From contig JBBAEA010000174.1 in NCBI GenBank assembly GCA_041656175.1, positions 1 to 6,200 of the forward strand: a DNA stretch of 6,200 bases, written 5' to 3'. A program made the position numbers and the translations under genes. This stretch comes from JBBAEA01 sp041656175 (GTDB taxonomy: Bacteria; Myxococcota_A; Bradymonadia; UBA4248). Shown piece after piece: positions 5,962 to 6,200 of the stretch (position 1 is its first letter; the number at the start of each line of letters is the position of its first letter). The notes beneath the pieces are model-generated. The model worked only from the letters and a program-made list of their open reading frames with translations, was not told the origin of the DNA and ran no database searches.

Positions 5962-6060
5962 ACCACGAAAAACACGAAAGCCACGAAAGACCATAACAAA
6001 TCAAGTAGGATCTGTAAGAATAAAAAAGAACTTTTCGTGTATTTTCGTGTTTTTCGTGGT
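5962..6060. repeat. Large inverted repeat of CACGAAA motifs
   Basis: The left arm 5962-5979 is the exact reverse complement of 6043-6060 (18 bp). After a small unpaired bulge the pairing resumes with CACGAAA (about 5982-5988) against TTTCGTG (about 6033-6039). The centre of about 45 nt is AT-rich and unpaired. The result would be a long stem or cruciform. Motifs of this kind are common dispersed intergenic repeats in environmental bacteria; the family is not named here. Confidence 0.8.
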
Positions 6061-6200
6061 TAATAATTTAAAGACACGAAAGCCACGAAAGACCATAACA
6101 AATCAAGTAGGATCTGTAAGAATAAAAAAGAACTTTTCGTGTATTTTCGTGTTTTTCGTGGTTAATAATTTAAAGACACGAAAGCCACGAAAGACCATAA
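5972..6200. repeat. Exact 102-bp tandem repeat, cut by the window end
   Basis: Units run 5972-6073 and 6074-6175, with a third beginning at 6176 and leaving the window after 25 nt. The two complete units are identical as read. Each contains CACGAAAGCCACGAAAG on one side and CTTTTCGTGTATTTTCGTG on the other, so each unit is itself partly palindromic. The exact identity implies recent duplication or an actively homogenised array; the total copy number is unknown. Confidence 0.95.

Larger units (their letters stand above)
5879..6200. other. Non-coding repeat region upstream of the large gene
   Basis: No gene is supported here. It contains a run of seven C (5922-5928), a 16-nt direct repeat TTTTTTACCACGAAAA (5938-5953 and 5956-5971), and the 102-bp tandem array listed separately. 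Apparent reading frames through the array give low-complexity peptides rich in FVxFVF- or FRVFRG-like runs, typical of translated CACGAAA repeats. Confidence 0.8.

Noticed and set aside
5811..5999. N-terminal extension of the large protein
   Set aside because: The peptide is hydrophobic low-complexity sequence from CACGAAA repeats plus the promoter; a strong ribosome-binding site and lipobox mark the start at 5810.
5972..6200. CRISPR array or replication origin, suggested by tandem repeats and AT-rich centre
   Set aside because: The whole 102-bp unit is identical, including the would-be spacer, and no DnaA-box cluster or initiator gene is visible.

Overview
The window holds two complete genes on the minus strand, flanked by two repeat-rich non-coding stretches. 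Both genes encode exported, cysteine-rich lipoproteins. The style is lipobox signal peptides, Stig1-like 'NCGxCGxxC' modules, long arrays of 'CGNGxIDxGExCDG' repeats, a SUMF1/FGE-type domain and a lamin-tail domain. That combination is typical of the former Deltaproteobacteria (Myxococcota, Bradymonadales and relatives), here with a moderate base composition rather than the high GC of classical myxobacteria. The assignment is an inference from protein style only; there is no marker gene in the window.

Layout. Positions 1-365 contain no convincing gene but an unusual density of perfect or near-perfect hairpins, plus two copies of a roughly 40-nt hairpin-bearing repeat, the second of which runs into the stop codon of the next gene. 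Positions 366-1550 (minus) encode a 394-residue lipoprotein: a cysteine-rich Stig1-like spacer followed by a full-length FGE-sulfatase-fold domain in which one of the two catalytic cysteines is replaced by serine. A 78-bp gap with a 9-bp hairpin separates it from the upstream gene. Positions 1629-5810 (minus) encode a 1393-residue lipoprotein: Stig1-like modules, sixteen tandem repeats of about 53 residues with six cysteines each, one further Cys-rich module, a beta-sandwich-like segment and a C-terminal lamin-tail domain. Its start is fixed by an AAAGGAG ribosome-binding site and a good sigma70-type promoter (TTGAAA-17-TATACT) just upstream. Positions 5811-6200 carry that promoter and then an exact 102-bp tandem repeat made of CACGAAA-type motifs that also forms a large inverted repeat.

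How the parts may work together. The only clear promoter lies in front of the large gene, and the FGE-like gene follows on the same strand without a clear promoter or Shine-Dalgarno sequence, so the two may be one transcription unit. Both products appear to be anchored in a membrane by lipid and to present disulfide-rich modules outside the cytoplasm. The large one looks like a stalk of repeats ending in an LTD head; the small one presents a probably non-catalytic FGE-type fold. A surface adhesion or scaffold role is plausible but is inference. The most informative observations are the missing FGE cysteine, the 53-residue repeat array with a recent internal copying event (121 bp with one mismatch, four repeats apart), and the structured repeats at both edges.
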